Positions 34,847 through 46,750 of a stretch of 64,000 nt of DNA are shown one piece after another. The notes beneath the pieces are model-generated. The model saw only the letters and a program-made list of their open reading frames with translations, had not been told where the DNA came from and did no database searches. Location: positions 1,302,001 to 1,366,000 of the forward strand of contig JAYKKR010000009.1 of the NCBI GenBank assembly GCA_036971615.1, read 5' to 3'. The position numbers and the translations under genes were made by a program. How positions within the stretch are numbered: the first letter of the stretch is position 1; every line of letters begins with the position of its first letter. Origin of the DNA: Amyloporia xantha. Taxonomy: Eukaryota > Basidiomycota > Agaricomycetes > Polyporales > Adustoporiaceae.

Positions 34847-36247
34847 ATGCTCAGGTCGTTTGCGCGCGGTCGCTACCTTCTCCTCCTTGCGCTGGTCTCC
34901 GCGCTTGTCTTCGTTCCTCTCGTTTCTGCCCATGATTCAAGACAACGACATGCTCGCTCGGTAGCGCAGCGTGATCTCTCCAACATTTTTTCCTTCCCGG
35001 GACAGTCTACCTCATCCCCGGCTTCCTCTGCCACCGACTCTACTCACTCCAGCACAGCAACTTCCTCCTCAACCAGCGCTACCAGCAGCTCGTCATCCGA
35101 GACGTCTAGTAAGACGACGGATGCTTCCACCTCCACAACCTCCGCTCAGAGCGATACTTCGACATCTACTTCCTCGAATTCGGCCACGAGCACGTCAACA
35201 GCAGCATCGACGGCGACTTCTGCTTCGTCTAGTGGGACGCCCTCATCCAACAGTGTCCTCACTCCTACATCATCCCCAAGCGATACAGCGAAATCATCGG
35301 TTCTTTCTACATCGGTTTCCACGAATCCAGCAGGCCAAGTAGTAACTAGTATCATCTACGCGGCACCTAGCCCAACATCCACCGGAAGCGGTGGCGGCGG
35401 TAGTTCGTCTGGCATCAGCACGGGCGGGATCATTGGACTGTCAGTCGCAGGCGGTGTATTGCTCCTTAGCGTTGTTGCCTTTGCTATATTCAAGTTCAGT
35501 CGCAAGCGTTACCTGGATGAATACGACGACGGTGAGTAGCACATTGGCGTAGCGGGCATCGTTAATTACGAGCATTCGTTGGACCCTCCTGGACATCACT
35601 GCCCGAGTATATCTTACCAAAAGAACGACTGGCCGGATCTGATATTCACGTGGTGTGATGGTCAGCACTTGTTGCTGTGGAAGGGCTCGCTGCTCAATGC
35701 TCTATGTCGTCTTGTCTAATCTAAGTAACATACTGATATTGAGTTTGTTTCAGGCGACGCGATCAAGTGGCCGGAACTGAACACGCACGGTGACAGCCCG
35801 CATGCACTACCAACGCATCGTACTGGCGGTGCAGGCTTCGAGACCTCGTCTGAGGTGAACCTCACACGCCCCGACTCGCGTGCCGGCAGCGTCGCGCCGT
35901 CGGCCTCCGCAGTGGATCTCTACCCGGCGCAGCACGATCCGTATGCAGTCCCGCCACTCCCACACCTCAACCCGAATGTCGGCGCGGCACCGCCATATCG
36001 CGACGATCCCTCCTCGGCGTACTATGACCCGTACAGCGGGCCAATACCAAACACCCTGGATGGCGAGGCTATCCCCATGACGCAGATCGGGGGACGGGCA
36101 AGGAGCCCGATGCCTGGCGGGATGGGCATGGAAGGAGGCAGGATGTCACCAGGGCCAGGAGCTGGTTACGCACCTCATATGGGAGGAGTACGGACAATGA
36201 GTCCAGCGCCAGGCGCGGCATATGGACCCTCTGGCTACGGAGCATGA
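34847..36247 (+). CDS. Ser/Thr-rich single-pass surface protein (Mid2/Wsc-sensor-like architecture)
   Basis: Two exons (34847-35531 and 35754-36247) with a 222-nt intron; about 392 residues. The N terminus is a signal peptide (RYLLLLALVSALVFVPLVSA). Next comes an ectodomain of about 150 residues made almost only of Ser, Thr and Ala, expected to be heavily O-mannosylated. A Gly/Ser hinge leads to one membrane helix (GIIGLSVAGGVLLLSVVAFA) and the stop-transfer FSRKRYLDEYDD. The cytoplasmic tail begins DAIKWPELN and continues Pro/Gly/Met-rich (MSPGPGAGYAPHMGG). The layout equals that of cell-wall-integrity sensors such as Mid2, but there is no WSC Cys domain and no direct homology to yeast Mid2 that I can read. 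Sensor function is therefore an inference. Confidence 0.82.
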
Positions 36248-37174
36248 TCAGGGTCCGGCAGGCAACACGGATTCGATGGCTGGTCCATACATGGGGTGAA
36301 GGATGTTCATTCTGGCTTGATTTCGGCGGCATGTGCAAGGGATAATGGGTTCCGGTCTGGAGAGAGAGGGGAGGCTGCGGGAAGCCCGTGTCGAGACAAT
36401 GCAAGGAACAAAAGGACTAGTACCGATATTGATACCCATCGAGTGCATCGTGTTCCGGGTTCTGCGCAAAATGGCATTGCATACGTCCGTCCGTCCTTGG
36501 TCACTCTTGCAATGTATGCTCATGTGTTCAATCCAGACTCGGCTGTCGCGATCTCTCTTCCTTTCCGCGAACTGGTGGGCCCTAATTCGCTTGTAAATGT
36601 CTTGGCCCTCTTGGCCTGTTCTGTCATTCGTTTTTCAGTCGCTCATTACATATATATTATACTCGCTCCCCTTAAACTACAGGCCCGAGGTGATTTGCTT
36701 GAAGCACGCGCGTCCTCCTTCCCCGTTCCTTCAGAACCTCTCTTCGTTCCAGCCTCGGATACACTTGATGCATTGGTTTACGGACGACTTGGACTTCGCT
36801 CTCATTCGCATGTCTTGCATAGATGGCTGTGTTCCGCTTCGTGTGCCTATAAGAACACTAATGGTTTGCGTTACATAGCACCCTCATATCTATAGAATCC
36901 AATCAATTATCATCCTAGGCCTCAGCCACAGTCGGCCGTTTCATGTGTACCTCTTCGTTGGGGACTTTGCACTGACATCGTGACTTGTAATGCAAGACCT
37001 TCCCAGTGCAAAGATTCTGGTGGGTTTGTTTGCTTTGTTTCGCTGTTCATCGCATGCGCTAGACCTGTAGAAATTAACAGTATTCGGACGCATGTCGACG
37101 GACGTGCCCATTTGAAATGCGGTAGTAGCCCGCTGCGTCTCAACTTATGCAAAATACTCGTACTGGTCAAGTCC
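36248..37174. other. Downstream region of the surface-protein gene
   Basis: Contains its 3' UTR. The moderate-length frames here lack coding features. Confidence 0.5.
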
Positions 37175-37881
37175 ATCCCTACTGGTCTCGTACCCAGACC
37201 TGTAATGTCGCACCCCACCACCGCAAATAACAGGTCTGGGGCAGCCTGATAGGGCACCCACCCCTTCCACTTAGCGCCCACTTAGCGCCCAAATGTAACG
37301 GTCACAATCACCTTCTGGTGCCTGGGCCGATCCCTTTTGACCGAGCGTATCCTTTTTGGGAATGCACACCGACTGTAGAGCTATCCTGCTTGATGACATT
37401 TGGGCAACCAAAGGTCTACTCCTGCAGACAATAAGAGGGTTTATTCACTTGTGCGACTCTATTTATAATTCCCATGAACATATGGCATTCACATAAACAT
37501 AATTTACTCTTCCCTGGTGCTGAAAATATTTTCTGAATCATAATTCAATCATATGAGAATTTTTTTGCAGCAGTAGCTCGAGCACTCTCAGTTTCTGGTA
37601 TGCTATGTCATCATCTTTCCTATAAGCCACCAAAAGAGACTGAGATGGTGGAATAACGGAGTGAAAGACGGCCACGAATTCAGAAGACACTCCATCCGTG
37701 TAGGCAGCGCGCGTTCCCAAAAAGGATACGCTCGGTCGAAAGGGATCGGTGTGACCGTTACATTTGGGCGCTAAGTGGGCGCTAAGTGGAAGGGGTGGGT
37801 GCCCTATCAGGCTGCCCCAGACCTGTTATTTGCGGTGGTGGGGTGCGACATTACAGGTCTGGGTACGAGACCAATCCCTAC
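37175..37881. repeat. 8-bp target-site duplication pair ATCCCTAC
   Basis: ATCCCTAC at 37175-37182 and at 37874-37881 bounds the palindromic element between them, without mismatch. Confidence 0.9.
37183..37873. mobile_element. 691-bp MITE-like element with about 124-bp terminal inverted repeats
   Basis: The left end TGGTCTCGTACCCAGACCTG is repeated inverted at the right end. By reading, the arms match over the outer 124 bp. After that the left arm carries about 20 extra bases, and the match resumes (CGATCCCTTT..GACCGAGCGTATCC) to nearly 190 bp. Inside each arm are a second hairpin (CCAGACCTGT with ACAGGTCTGG) and a tandem CTTAGCGCCCA. The centre is AT-rich and non-coding. The 8-bp duplication again points to a hAT-type or similar transposase, but the termini differ from the 677-bp element, so this is a separate family. 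The open frames starting MGAKW on both strands are artefacts of the inverted repeats. Confidence 0.88.
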
Positions 37882-38516
37882 TATGTTACTGCATTGTGTC
37901 CGTTGATGACCATCTCGAGAACTTCAAGTCTGGCAGACAGTTTCATCGGAGCGTAATATTTCTCCTCTGAATCGTTCTATTTCGCCTAACCACTTGTCCA
38001 GGTTTTCTTCGTCGTCAAGAGAGGGCTCACTAATCGCTTACGAAGCACGAATTTCAGATATAAATGATGTACCAAATCAGCTTGAACATAGTACGTTCAT
38101 TATGCACTTGAAAGTGGGGCGGTACATCATTTGCAGCTACCGTTTCTACCTCGAATTTCACTTCAGCCTTCCACCAAGCGTCAAGAGTCTCCCTGGACAT
38201 GCATCAGACACCAGTTCCCTCTCACATTCCGGCATCTAGCGCACCCCCGAAGGTTTGAAGACAGAACTTCGACCATAGGTTCCGTGACACGGTCGACGAA
38301 GATGAGCCTTCAATTGCATCTCTGCTTGCATAATTTTTGTGTATGCTCAGCGGCGAATCGACCTTCGTCTGCCTGTGATGGTGCGTCACTCAATATCAGG
38401 GGCGACGCATCCTCGTCTCGTCGAGAATATTCGAATCACATTGGGAAGATACAACGCTAGCTACTATTACACAGCAAAACACAATGAAACCGCTGGAAAC
38501 GACATGTTGACCGCAT
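37882..38516. other. Intergenic, no gene seen
   Basis: Short frames only. It lies between the MITE and the 3' end of the NmrA-like gene. Confidence 0.5.
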
Positions 38517-39763
38517 CTAGAGCTTGCTAAGGCGCTCCTGGTCAGGCCGCGTCTTGAATTGACGGTCCTCGTTGATTTTGAGCAAGTTCATGCGCTTCCA
38601 CAAGTGCTCCCCATACTGCTGTTCTCTCATCCAGCTCTCCAGGTTATGCCCCTTAGGATTGACCTTCCGAATCCAATCCATGTCCCTCTTTACGATATCA
38701 TCCCGCCACATGGACCACCAACCACGGAAATTCAGCCGGAACGAAGTCGTGTCCACACCGACCACACCTTCGACCGCGACTGGCCGTTCCCTGTTTTCCA
38801 TGTTTTCAAGCCACTCGTCGACGGTCAGATGGATGACCTCCGCCTTCTTTCCCGTCACCTTCTCGAAGGTGGTCTTCACATTGTCCCAATCGACCATTTC
38901 ACTCGCGATGAGCAGATCGACGCCCGAAGTGGAAGTGCGGTTATCAAAGGTGTACCGAGCAAAGAATCCTAGATCGGAAAGGGCGATCATCGGGACATGG
39001 CCTTTACCCGCAGGTGTCGTGAACACGATCGTTCCGTCGTCGCGTTTCTTCACCGGACCAAACATCGCCTATTTGGTGATTAGTGAGAGTCTCGTCCGTG
39101 AAGGCAACGGGCATGAAACCTACGTTGTGCAACATATCCATGTACGGTCCCGACGTGACGACGGACCAAGACATATCGTTGTCGCTAACAATAGATGGCT
39201 GGACCTGCATCCACTCCGCGACCCGACCTTTCGCATCATAGTGTTGGCACCTGTACTGCTCGTCATAGTTGCCCAGCTATAACATTTGGGTGAGCACCTC
39301 AAGCAATCGCGGAGTTGAGAGATAGACGACATACTTTCAGCGCATAGTCCAGGTTACTCCACACATAATGTTTGATCCCCGCTTGTTTCGCCAGCTCGAA
39401 TATCCTCATGCCAAGATAAATTTCCTTGGGCTCCCCCACGGTAAATCCGTCAATATTGACCCAGGCTCCATACACGCCCTGCAGGGCAGCAGATACTGCT
39501 CCGAAATCGTCAAAGCGCCCTATCAAGACACATGAGTGAGATCGCGGAATATGATATTTGACGCGCATTGACTCGCCTTTGACGCATTCAACACCCTTGG
39601 CGATCAGTTCCTTGGCTCGTCGACTTTCGGGGTCGCGAGTGAGAGCACGGACAGCATATGGAGATGGCGAGCCATTCTCGGACGGAGCCAGTAGTTTGTC
39701 GACGACCGCGATGCCCTGGGCCCCCGTCGCGCCGATCACAAGGATAATGTTTTTAGAGCTCAT
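38517..39763 (-). CDS. NmrA-like NAD(P)-binding protein
   Basis: Atypical short-chain dehydrogenase of the NmrA family. Such proteins bind NAD(P) and act as redox sensors or regulators, with or without enzymatic activity. The start at 39763 gives SSKNIILVIGATGAQGIAVV, with the dinucleotide-binding GATGAQG. It continues through short introns: YAVRALTRDPESRRAKELIA, FDDFGAVSAALQGVYGAWVN, AKQAGIKHYVWSNLDYALK, QYRCQHYDAKGRVAEWMQ, SWSVVTSGPYMDML, then MFGPVKKRDDGTIVF and PMIALSDLGFFARYTFDN. The C-terminal half (VDWDNVKTTFEKVTGKKAEV; GWWSMWRDDIVKRDMDWIRK) fits fungal members. It ends RLSKL at 38517. Substrate and role are unassigned. Confidence 0.88.
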
Positions 39764-40507
39764 GTTCGTAGTGTTGGCAATGTACGGGCGAGTTGATGGG
39801 CTTTGCACGACGCTAAACTACTGCGGACTCGTATCCTTTTATGTTGCTGGCCCAGTGGTCCTTAGGTTCGGACAGCCGAGGTTTGATGGTCATCATTGGA
39901 AGATCATGACAAAAGTCAGTTCATAGCGTCTCTTAGAAAAAGTTCCGACTAGACGGAAGGCGCATTACTTCTTGTTGATTGCGTAATGTTTCAACCAGTA
40001 TCATGGAGTAAGACTTGAGAAATTTAAACATGAGGACAATATTAATGTACAAGTTCAGAGGTCTACCGCCGTTTCTGTGCCACTAGGTGCCACTGCCACT
40101 TGGCTGGTGCACGTGTCCTAGGTACGACACCCCGTTGGGGGTAGGGAGAACTTTGAATTTTGATCGGCGATGCGTGCAAGCCCGAACTAAAATTGACGAG
40201 TGATGGAAGTGACATTTGTGTCCTTATCAGGCCTTCTGACCAGAAACGCGCGAACCACATCCATTTTAATTGCTTCGAAGTATACACCGAAGCCAGACGA
40301 TCTATTCATATCCAATGATAGAGATTACTATGGAGACATTACTGACCACGTCGCAGATGCAAGCGGTCAGTAGCAGAGTCAGTAGTACAGAGACAGCAGA
40401 CAGCAGAAAACAGCGGCAAATACAGATCAAAGTATAACATGTCATAAATCATCCCAGAACAACCTCTATGCCCGAGCCTATCCCGAGGCATCGCATTCCA
40501 ACGAGGT
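39764..40507. other. Intergenic, no gene seen
   Basis: Promoter side of the NmrA-like gene and 3' side of the next. No coding features were seen. CAGCAGAAAACAGCGG-type low-complexity sequence occurs near 40390. Confidence 0.5.
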
Positions 40508-42790
40508 TCAACCGAGCATCGGGGTAACCTTCCTCAGAGCCAGTAAGCCCGCCGTGGATGTGGAGCTCTTCTTCGTTGGTGAGCTCGGTACTGAAGCGGT
40601 CCCCTTACCGAGGTTGCTTTGTGTATGCCCTCGGGGAGTCCTTGGGACTTGCTTACGCATGCTGCTCGGGGGTGCACCGAGATGCCTCGATACTGACCAA
40701 GGAATCTCAAAGCCGGATCGCAGGGCTGCCGCGATATAACGTGCAATCTCGAGATGTAGAGTAGGATAGTATGTCGTAGACGCTTTCCGGCCCATCTGAT
40801 TGAGAACATCAACGATCAAGCTGAAACAGTGAAGCTTAAATAGCATTACCATGATGATCCGCTCAATGCCAGATAGGAACATGTCACAATGGAACTTAAA
40901 TGCAGAGAATTCATTATCTTTGGGTAAGTTTTGTTCTTCCACAGACCGTGCAAGGGCATTGAGGAACTTGAAATGCATGGTCTGGCAACGCGTCAGTGGA
41001 TGAAGCTCATCGCGCTAGTGGGACCCACCATATATGTCATGGCTTCAAATTCGACGCCACCGGTCATACCCCCGGGCGCGCGGGGTTTCTCGACCTTACC
41101 CTCGTCGATCTCATCCAGATTCCAGATAGTGTTGCTCGGATGGCAAAATACCCAGAAGTAGTCCCTGCATACATTATTGAGCTCCTCCATGTACGTCTTG
41201 TAGACACGCGGACGGTGAATTTCCTCGATAAAGGCGTGGGGTTCAACAGGGACACCAGTTGCCTCAGCCGGTGGAGGTGCAGGGGTGAGCAGTAAGGATC
41301 GTAGAAGGGAAAACACACTCGTATGCGGTGCAGGAAGTATGACAATATTGCTGGACGTGGATACACTTGTTTCGTTTTCCCATGGAGCGGACGGTGAGCG
41401 CACATGTCCATATCCGTAGACAGGAGACATTGGGGCTCCTAGTGATGGCAGGGACGACGTCGGATACAAGTCGAACAGAACAAGTAGAAGTTCCAGTATC
41501 AGTTGTCGCGTGCTTACTTCTCCTGGACGTTTGTCGGAGTATAAGAGGGACACCAGTTGTACGTATGGTGTAGGACAATAGCTGCGTAGGGCGGCGCATC
41601 CAACGGCAGATGTGGATAGAGCTTTGAAGCACCGCAACAGCTCGTGGAGGATTTGGTCATCATGCTGTTCCTCGCTATAGAGACGTCAGCATCAGAACAA
41701 TGCCAGTTGTAACAAGCCGTACCGCCATTCAACATCGAGGATCTCCTTAAGCCGACTTAGGAGGGCAGGGTAACCACCCTCTCGTAAGAACTCCTGAGTC
41801 CAACTGCTCCATAATGAGAACGCCACGAACAATGAATGCAACTAATTACAAACCTCGTTGGCTCGTTGCGTAAAAGGAGTCTTAGCTTTTTCACTGTTTC
41901 AACCTCCAGTTGAATGGTGGACACGCTCATCAGAATCGTACACCACTTGGCAGGCGTTATTGCAGCATTCTTTCCTCGCTTGTCCTTGGGAGGTTTTGCT
42001 ACGGCAGTAGTCTCCATACTGGGGAAGGCAATGTTTTGACGGCTAGCGTTAAATGATACTCCTCGACCATGAGTACCCAAAAAACTGGGCTGATAAGGCG
42101 CCCGGAAAACATCACTCTCTTCCGTAGAATACTTCGCTGCTGGCCGTGGTGAGCTTAGTGATTCACTGCTGTGTGCTTTGCGGAGACCGCCAGGAGTGAG
42201 AGGCGGAGCGGTAGCCTTTCCTAGGATCTGCATTTCTTTCGACGATTTGAGGAAAGCGGCTTTGACGGAGGGTTTCATAGTAGCAAGCTTTTCCCGCGTA
42301 GCATCCGGTACTTGCAGTGCATCCTACGGCAATGGGTTAGTGGCGAGCATGGACAATAACTACGACTGGCATCGATGGGTGACCCTCCCCTCCCCGGGAT
42401 TACGGATGCGTCCTCTAAGGAAGCAGGAAGGTGATGAAATACCATGGCGCTAAATTAAACGGCGTAGATTTAGGGGTGTTGAAGTGTTTTGTCGTTCAAA
42501 TTTAGCGCAATACATGGTATGACAGAAAGGAGAAAGGCCCCAGTGTGGCGCTGTCTATAATAAACGAGATTTAAGCGCACCATAAGTTGCTCAAATGCTT
42601 GACCTGTTTCCACAGGCTGCTCTTTTCCCTTGCGCTTCTTGGTTTTCTCCGCCCGTGCGGGTTTCTCCTCGCCTTGCGCTGCTCCCCCGAAGTAGTTCTC
42701 CTTGCCGTTAGGAGCGGTCTCCACAGGACCTGTGAGCATCTGAAAGTCGGCTGATGGAACTCGCCTAGAAGGCAGAATGCTTTTAAACAT
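40508..42790 (-). CDS. Formin-type GTPase-binding/FH3 domain protein lacking FH2
   Basis: Predicted Rho-GTPase-binding adaptor with an armadillo-like fold. Exon 1 (from 42790, MFKSILPSRRVPSADFQMLT) has a basic segment (EKTKKRKGKEQP) and FEQLMVRLNL. A long intron (acceptor at 42324) leads to DALQVPDATREKLATMKPSV. After a disordered Ser-rich part come PAKWCTILMSVSTIQLEVET, VKKLRLLLRNEPT, GYPALLSRLKEILDVEW and LRCFKALSTSAVGCAAL, the Drf_GBD/FH3 pattern. Further armadillo-like helices follow (STRQLILELLLVLFDLYP; YKTYMEELNNVCRDYFWVF), then an intron after MTYM and FKFLNALARSVEEQNLP. The tail ends VTPMLG at 40508. There is no Pro-rich FH1 or actin-binding FH2, so it is not a complete formin. It is head to head with PWP1, about 440 bp apart. 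Confidence 0.75.
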
Positions 42791-43233
42791 AATTCAATGA
42801 GATAGAATGGACAATAAAGTGGAGGGAGAGTAGAGAGAGGGGACAAGTAGGTGTGGCTGAAGAAGTTGAAAGTTGAACTTCGCGTGGCCTCAATGAAGCG
42901 TGTTGATCACGTGCCCGCGAGTCGCAACGTGTTATCGGGGTCCGACTCCCAGGATTCAGCCAGCCCATTCGAGTCTCAACAAAACCGCTCAAACCTTAGT
43001 GAAAAATGCCACAGAGTCTTTGACAATATATTGTGCAAGATGTGAGAAGGCTCGTCGAGTGCTGCTGCAAAATTAGGGACTAGCACGACTGTTTGGGGCA
43101 GCGAAGAGCACGTGACCGCGTACGTTCTTTTTCTTTTTCTGGATTCTAAGGGAGACTTAATTTTACGGATCGTACCCTCGATCATTAACACTCCTTCCTC
43201 GCATGCAATTTTCTGTACGGGCTCAAAAGCAGT

Positions 43234-45288
43234 ATGAGTAGCCTCATCTCCTGCGTTGCATGGTGCGTGTTCATCGCTGAGAATCCGCTTCCACCGTCTG
43301 ATCGAGTTAACAGGGTCAAGAGGGGTGTAGCAGCACAGCACCCCGAAAAGTATGTCCTCGATGATAGCGAGCTTCAGCGGGTTAGTGCTCTAGCGCGCAT
43401 TGAGGTCGAAGATGCTCGGAAAGAGCTGGAACAAGCCCACTTGGCTGCGGGAATGATGGGCAAAGGCGCAGAAGGAGACGAGGGAGACGACGATGCAGAT
43501 GAAGATGATGAAGGCGCATGGGTAGAGTGAGTACTTTATCTACCTATTTTTTTGCGTGAGATCTGTAATAAACAAGTTACAAGTGAAGATGAAGATGCCA
43601 TGGATGAAGATATGCCGGTCGATCGAGACGGTTCGGCTGTGAAAACTGCTTCTTCGAGCAAAGGCGACGACGATCTCGCAGAGTACAATCTGGATGACTA
43701 CGATGAGGACGATGCTATGCCTGGTGCGTCACTCGTATCTATTCAGTGAATCCAATATCTCATATTAGGGCTAGCCATGGGTCCGTTCAGTAATATCAAG
43801 GGGCTAACATATTACCGCAACAACGACGAAGACCCATACATCACGCTAAAAGAGGTGTGTTCACCTGATCTCTCGCCGTATCGAACTCATGTCCTCAAAG
43901 GAAGATGACGAAGAAAACGAACGAGAAGAGCTCGAAATCCTACCTACAGACAACCTGCTCGTAGCCGCCAAAACAGAGGACGAGATCTCACAACTCGAGA
44001 TCTACGTCTATGACGAATCGCACGAAAATCTCTACGCGCATCACGATCTCATGCTCCCCAGCTTTCCTCTGTGTCTCGAATGGCTCGATTTCCCGCCAGT
44101 AACCTCTCCATCCGCACAGGCGTCCACGACATCCCCCGCGAGGCAGTTCGGTAGCTACATCGCGGTGGGTACACTGGAGCCCGAGATCGAGATCTGGTCG
44201 CTCGATGTCGTTGAGGCGATGTACCCCGACATGGTCCTCGGCCGTCCAGACAAGACCGCAGCGCACGTTCCGACACCGCTAGGCACGGGCAAGAAGAAGC
44301 GCAAAAAGACGAAGCACCGTGCAGCATCCGCCGCACATCACGTTGATGCCGTCCTCTCGCTATCGTGGAATCGCACGCATCGAAATTTACTCGCATCCGC
44401 ATCAGCCGATCGGACAGTGAAGCTGTGGGACCTCAGTCGCGATCCGACGATCAACGGTGAGGGCGGTGAGGGTGAGGGTGCATTGCGGAGTTTCGACGTG
44501 CACAAGGACAAAGTGCAAGCAGTCCAGTGGAACGACAAGGAGCCGACGGTGTTGTTGACCGGGAGCTATGATCGGACGGTGCGGACGTTCGATTCGAGAG
44601 CGCCAGATGCGGGTGTAGTCGCAGTCGTCGGTGCAGACGTTGAAGCCATTCGGTGGGATCCTTGGGAAGCGCACGGCTTTTACGTGGGTATTCTACTTGT
44701 CTCTGGCGTGTGGCGTGCTGAGATCAGTATCATTCTACTAGGTTTCTCTCGAGAATGGACTGGTACTTAACTTTGATGCAAGGGCATTGCCTTCAAATAT
44801 GAACTCTCCATCTCCGGCACGGTTCACCCTTTCCGCTCATGATGGCGCGGCCTCTGGCCTAGACGTCAATCCTCACATCCGGGGCTGTTTAGTCACTGGT
44901 GGGACGGATAAGATCGTGAAGGTTTGGAACGTGAACGAGGACGCTGGCTCTGACAAGCGTGAAGTCAGCCTGGTCATTTCAAGGGACCTCGGTGTCGTAA
45001 GTACAATTGCAAGCGCGATTGGATTGTTATTTGATGTTCACTCGTTTTCTATAGGGCAAGGTATTCTCGACGGCGTGGTCTCCTGACGACCCCCTCACTC
45101 TGGCTGCCGCTGGATCCCAAGCAAAGTTACAAGTCTGGGATATCGGCGCAAATGCTGGAGCCAGAAAAGCTCTCGGCTCGAAGATAGCCGAAGCGGGCAG
45201 GATTCTGAAGGAGAAAACAGGTGGTGGGGTCATCGGCGTCGCTAGCGATGATGAGGACAGCAGTGGTGATGAAGATCAAGACGAATAA
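43234..45288 (+). CDS. PWP1: Periodic tryptophan protein 1 (WD40, ribosome biogenesis)
   Basis: Nucleolar WD40 protein needed for maturation of the large ribosomal subunit. ATG 43234 (MSSLISCVAW) is followed by an intron of about 50 nt and VKRGVAAQHPEKYVLDDSEL, the PWP1 N-terminal signature. Acidic segments (EGDEGDDDADEDDEG; YNLDDYDEDDAMPG) and MGPFSNIKGLTYYRNNDEDP YIT follow. The WD repeats are then readable: SYIAVGTLEPEIEIWSLDVV, HHVDAVLSLSWNRTHRNLLA, SADRTVKLWDL, GSYDRTVRTFDSRAPDAG, GLDVNPHIRGCLVTGGTDKI and DDPLTLAAAGSQAKLQVWDI. The product ends in an acidic tail (SDDEDSSGDEDQDE), TAA at 45286-45288. At least six introns. The length is normal for the family. Confidence 0.93.
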
Positions 45289-45414
45289 ATTAGTCCCGGG
45301 ACTTCATTGACATCGATTACAACTGTATTTATTCAATCATCTTCGTCGTTCCCATGCTACAAAATGTCTGCTGTGATACAGAGGGATCCACCAAATACTG
45401 GATACAAGCATCTT

Positions 45415-46422
45415 CTACATAAAGTCGTCAGCATTTGAGCCGAAGTCATCCAGCGCCTCCTCGTAAACAGATGTGTCGAGCCTGGAAAATTAAGCGTCCA
45501 GTATTAGGTGACATCACACTGGCAGAGACGACAGTAACACGCACTTGTTCGTCACTTTGGCAGCACCCAAGGCGGGTTTCGCTGTTGCCTTTGGTTTCTT
45601 CTTTCCCGAAGCCTTGTCTCTCTGTTCTTTCTGTTTCTCATTTGCCAGAGTAGTCAGCACACTAGCCGTCTTGCGGACCTCGACGTCGCGAAGCGGCATC
45701 GCCAGCTCTCGTACATGGTGCTCGAGGAATGTGGCGTAGAGGGGCTTGCTCTGATGTCGCTTGATGACATACTCGATAATCTTATCGGACAACTGAATAA
45801 AATCCTCCTTCGTCCGCGGCTGCGCAGAGATGAGGGAGTCAAGTTCCGACGACGATGTACCTGTAGTAGCAGTAATCTTCAGACAATACAGCCAAGATTT
45901 CGTGAGCACATTACTTACCACCAAGGGCTGCAGCACCAAAAAGATCTGCAGCATTGTTTAGATCGGCATTTAGCTCTCTCTCCTTGTCCAGCCTCGCCTT
46001 CTCTCGGGGATCGAGGACGGCATCTTCGTCATAATCCGAATCTCCGGCGGCCCGTTGTGCTGCTCTAGCTGCTTCCTTCTCTGCTAGTTTTGCCTTCAGC
46101 GTGCCCTTCTTCTTTGGTGGTGGCGCCGGAGCTGCTGGTTTGGTCTTTTCCTCTTCGTCCGACGATTCCTCCCAATCGCTCTGATCATAACGATCGATTT
46201 TTGGTACCGCCTATGTTTTACTCACTGATTTGAGATATGACTTACCACAGGCCCCGTGTCCTCCTCATCTTCGCCTTCCCATTTACTTTTCACTGGTTTC
46301 TTGACAACCGGGACAGAGGGCACAGGAGCGGGGGATTCGTCCTCGGAGGCCTCTGCGCTCCTTGCAAATGTGAGTAGAGGAATTTACGGCACGAAATGAA
46401 ATAGATTACCCCAGTCAGACAT
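45415..46422 (-). CDS. HCR1: Translation initiation factor eIF3 subunit j
   Basis: Loosely bound eIF3 subunit that promotes 40S recruitment. Exon 1 is only 13 nt long (MSDW plus one base, from 46422). It is spliced with acceptor GCGCAG to EASEDESPAPVPSVPVV, then KSKWEGEDEEDTGPV. After an intron comes AVPKIDRYDQSDWEESSDEE, a Lys/Ala-rich helix (KKKGTLKAKLAEKEAARAAQ) and ADLNNAADLFGAAALG. Next is ELDSLISAQPRTKEDFIQLS with the helical core, then MPLRDVEVRKTASVLTTLAN. The last exon is KLDTSVYEEALDDFGSNADD FM, the expected eIF3j terminus, with TAG at 45415-45417. It converges with PWP1; only about 126 bp separate the two stop codons, so the 3' UTRs probably overlap. Confidence 0.92.
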
Positions 46423-46750
46423 TCCGGAACAGTAGTGAGCGACGAGAGCGTGAGTGGTCACCAGTATAAGTTATCTCAGGTAAAGTCTAAATCGCTTCCA
46501 TACGCATTCGAGGGAATCCAGCATTGCGCGGCAAATCCCGCAGGGTTTGATCGATTGATCGTCCATTCACTCTACACTGTACAGCCAGCACAGTGCAGGC
46601 CGTGGCCACCTGCCAGTGCAGTATAGCGCTAGCATAGCCTCTGTTTAGTGAATAGACATGCAGTTCTTATCGTGCCGTTCTTTACTTCCATCCGCAACCT
46701 TCCCCCCACAGCACGCAAAGGTTTCCTGTTTGCAGTTCTCACCATCTCCC

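Noticed and set aside
36922..37970. MGAKW-starting open frames on both strands
   Set aside because: Both start inside the inverted arms of the MITE and mirror each other; they do not represent a gene.
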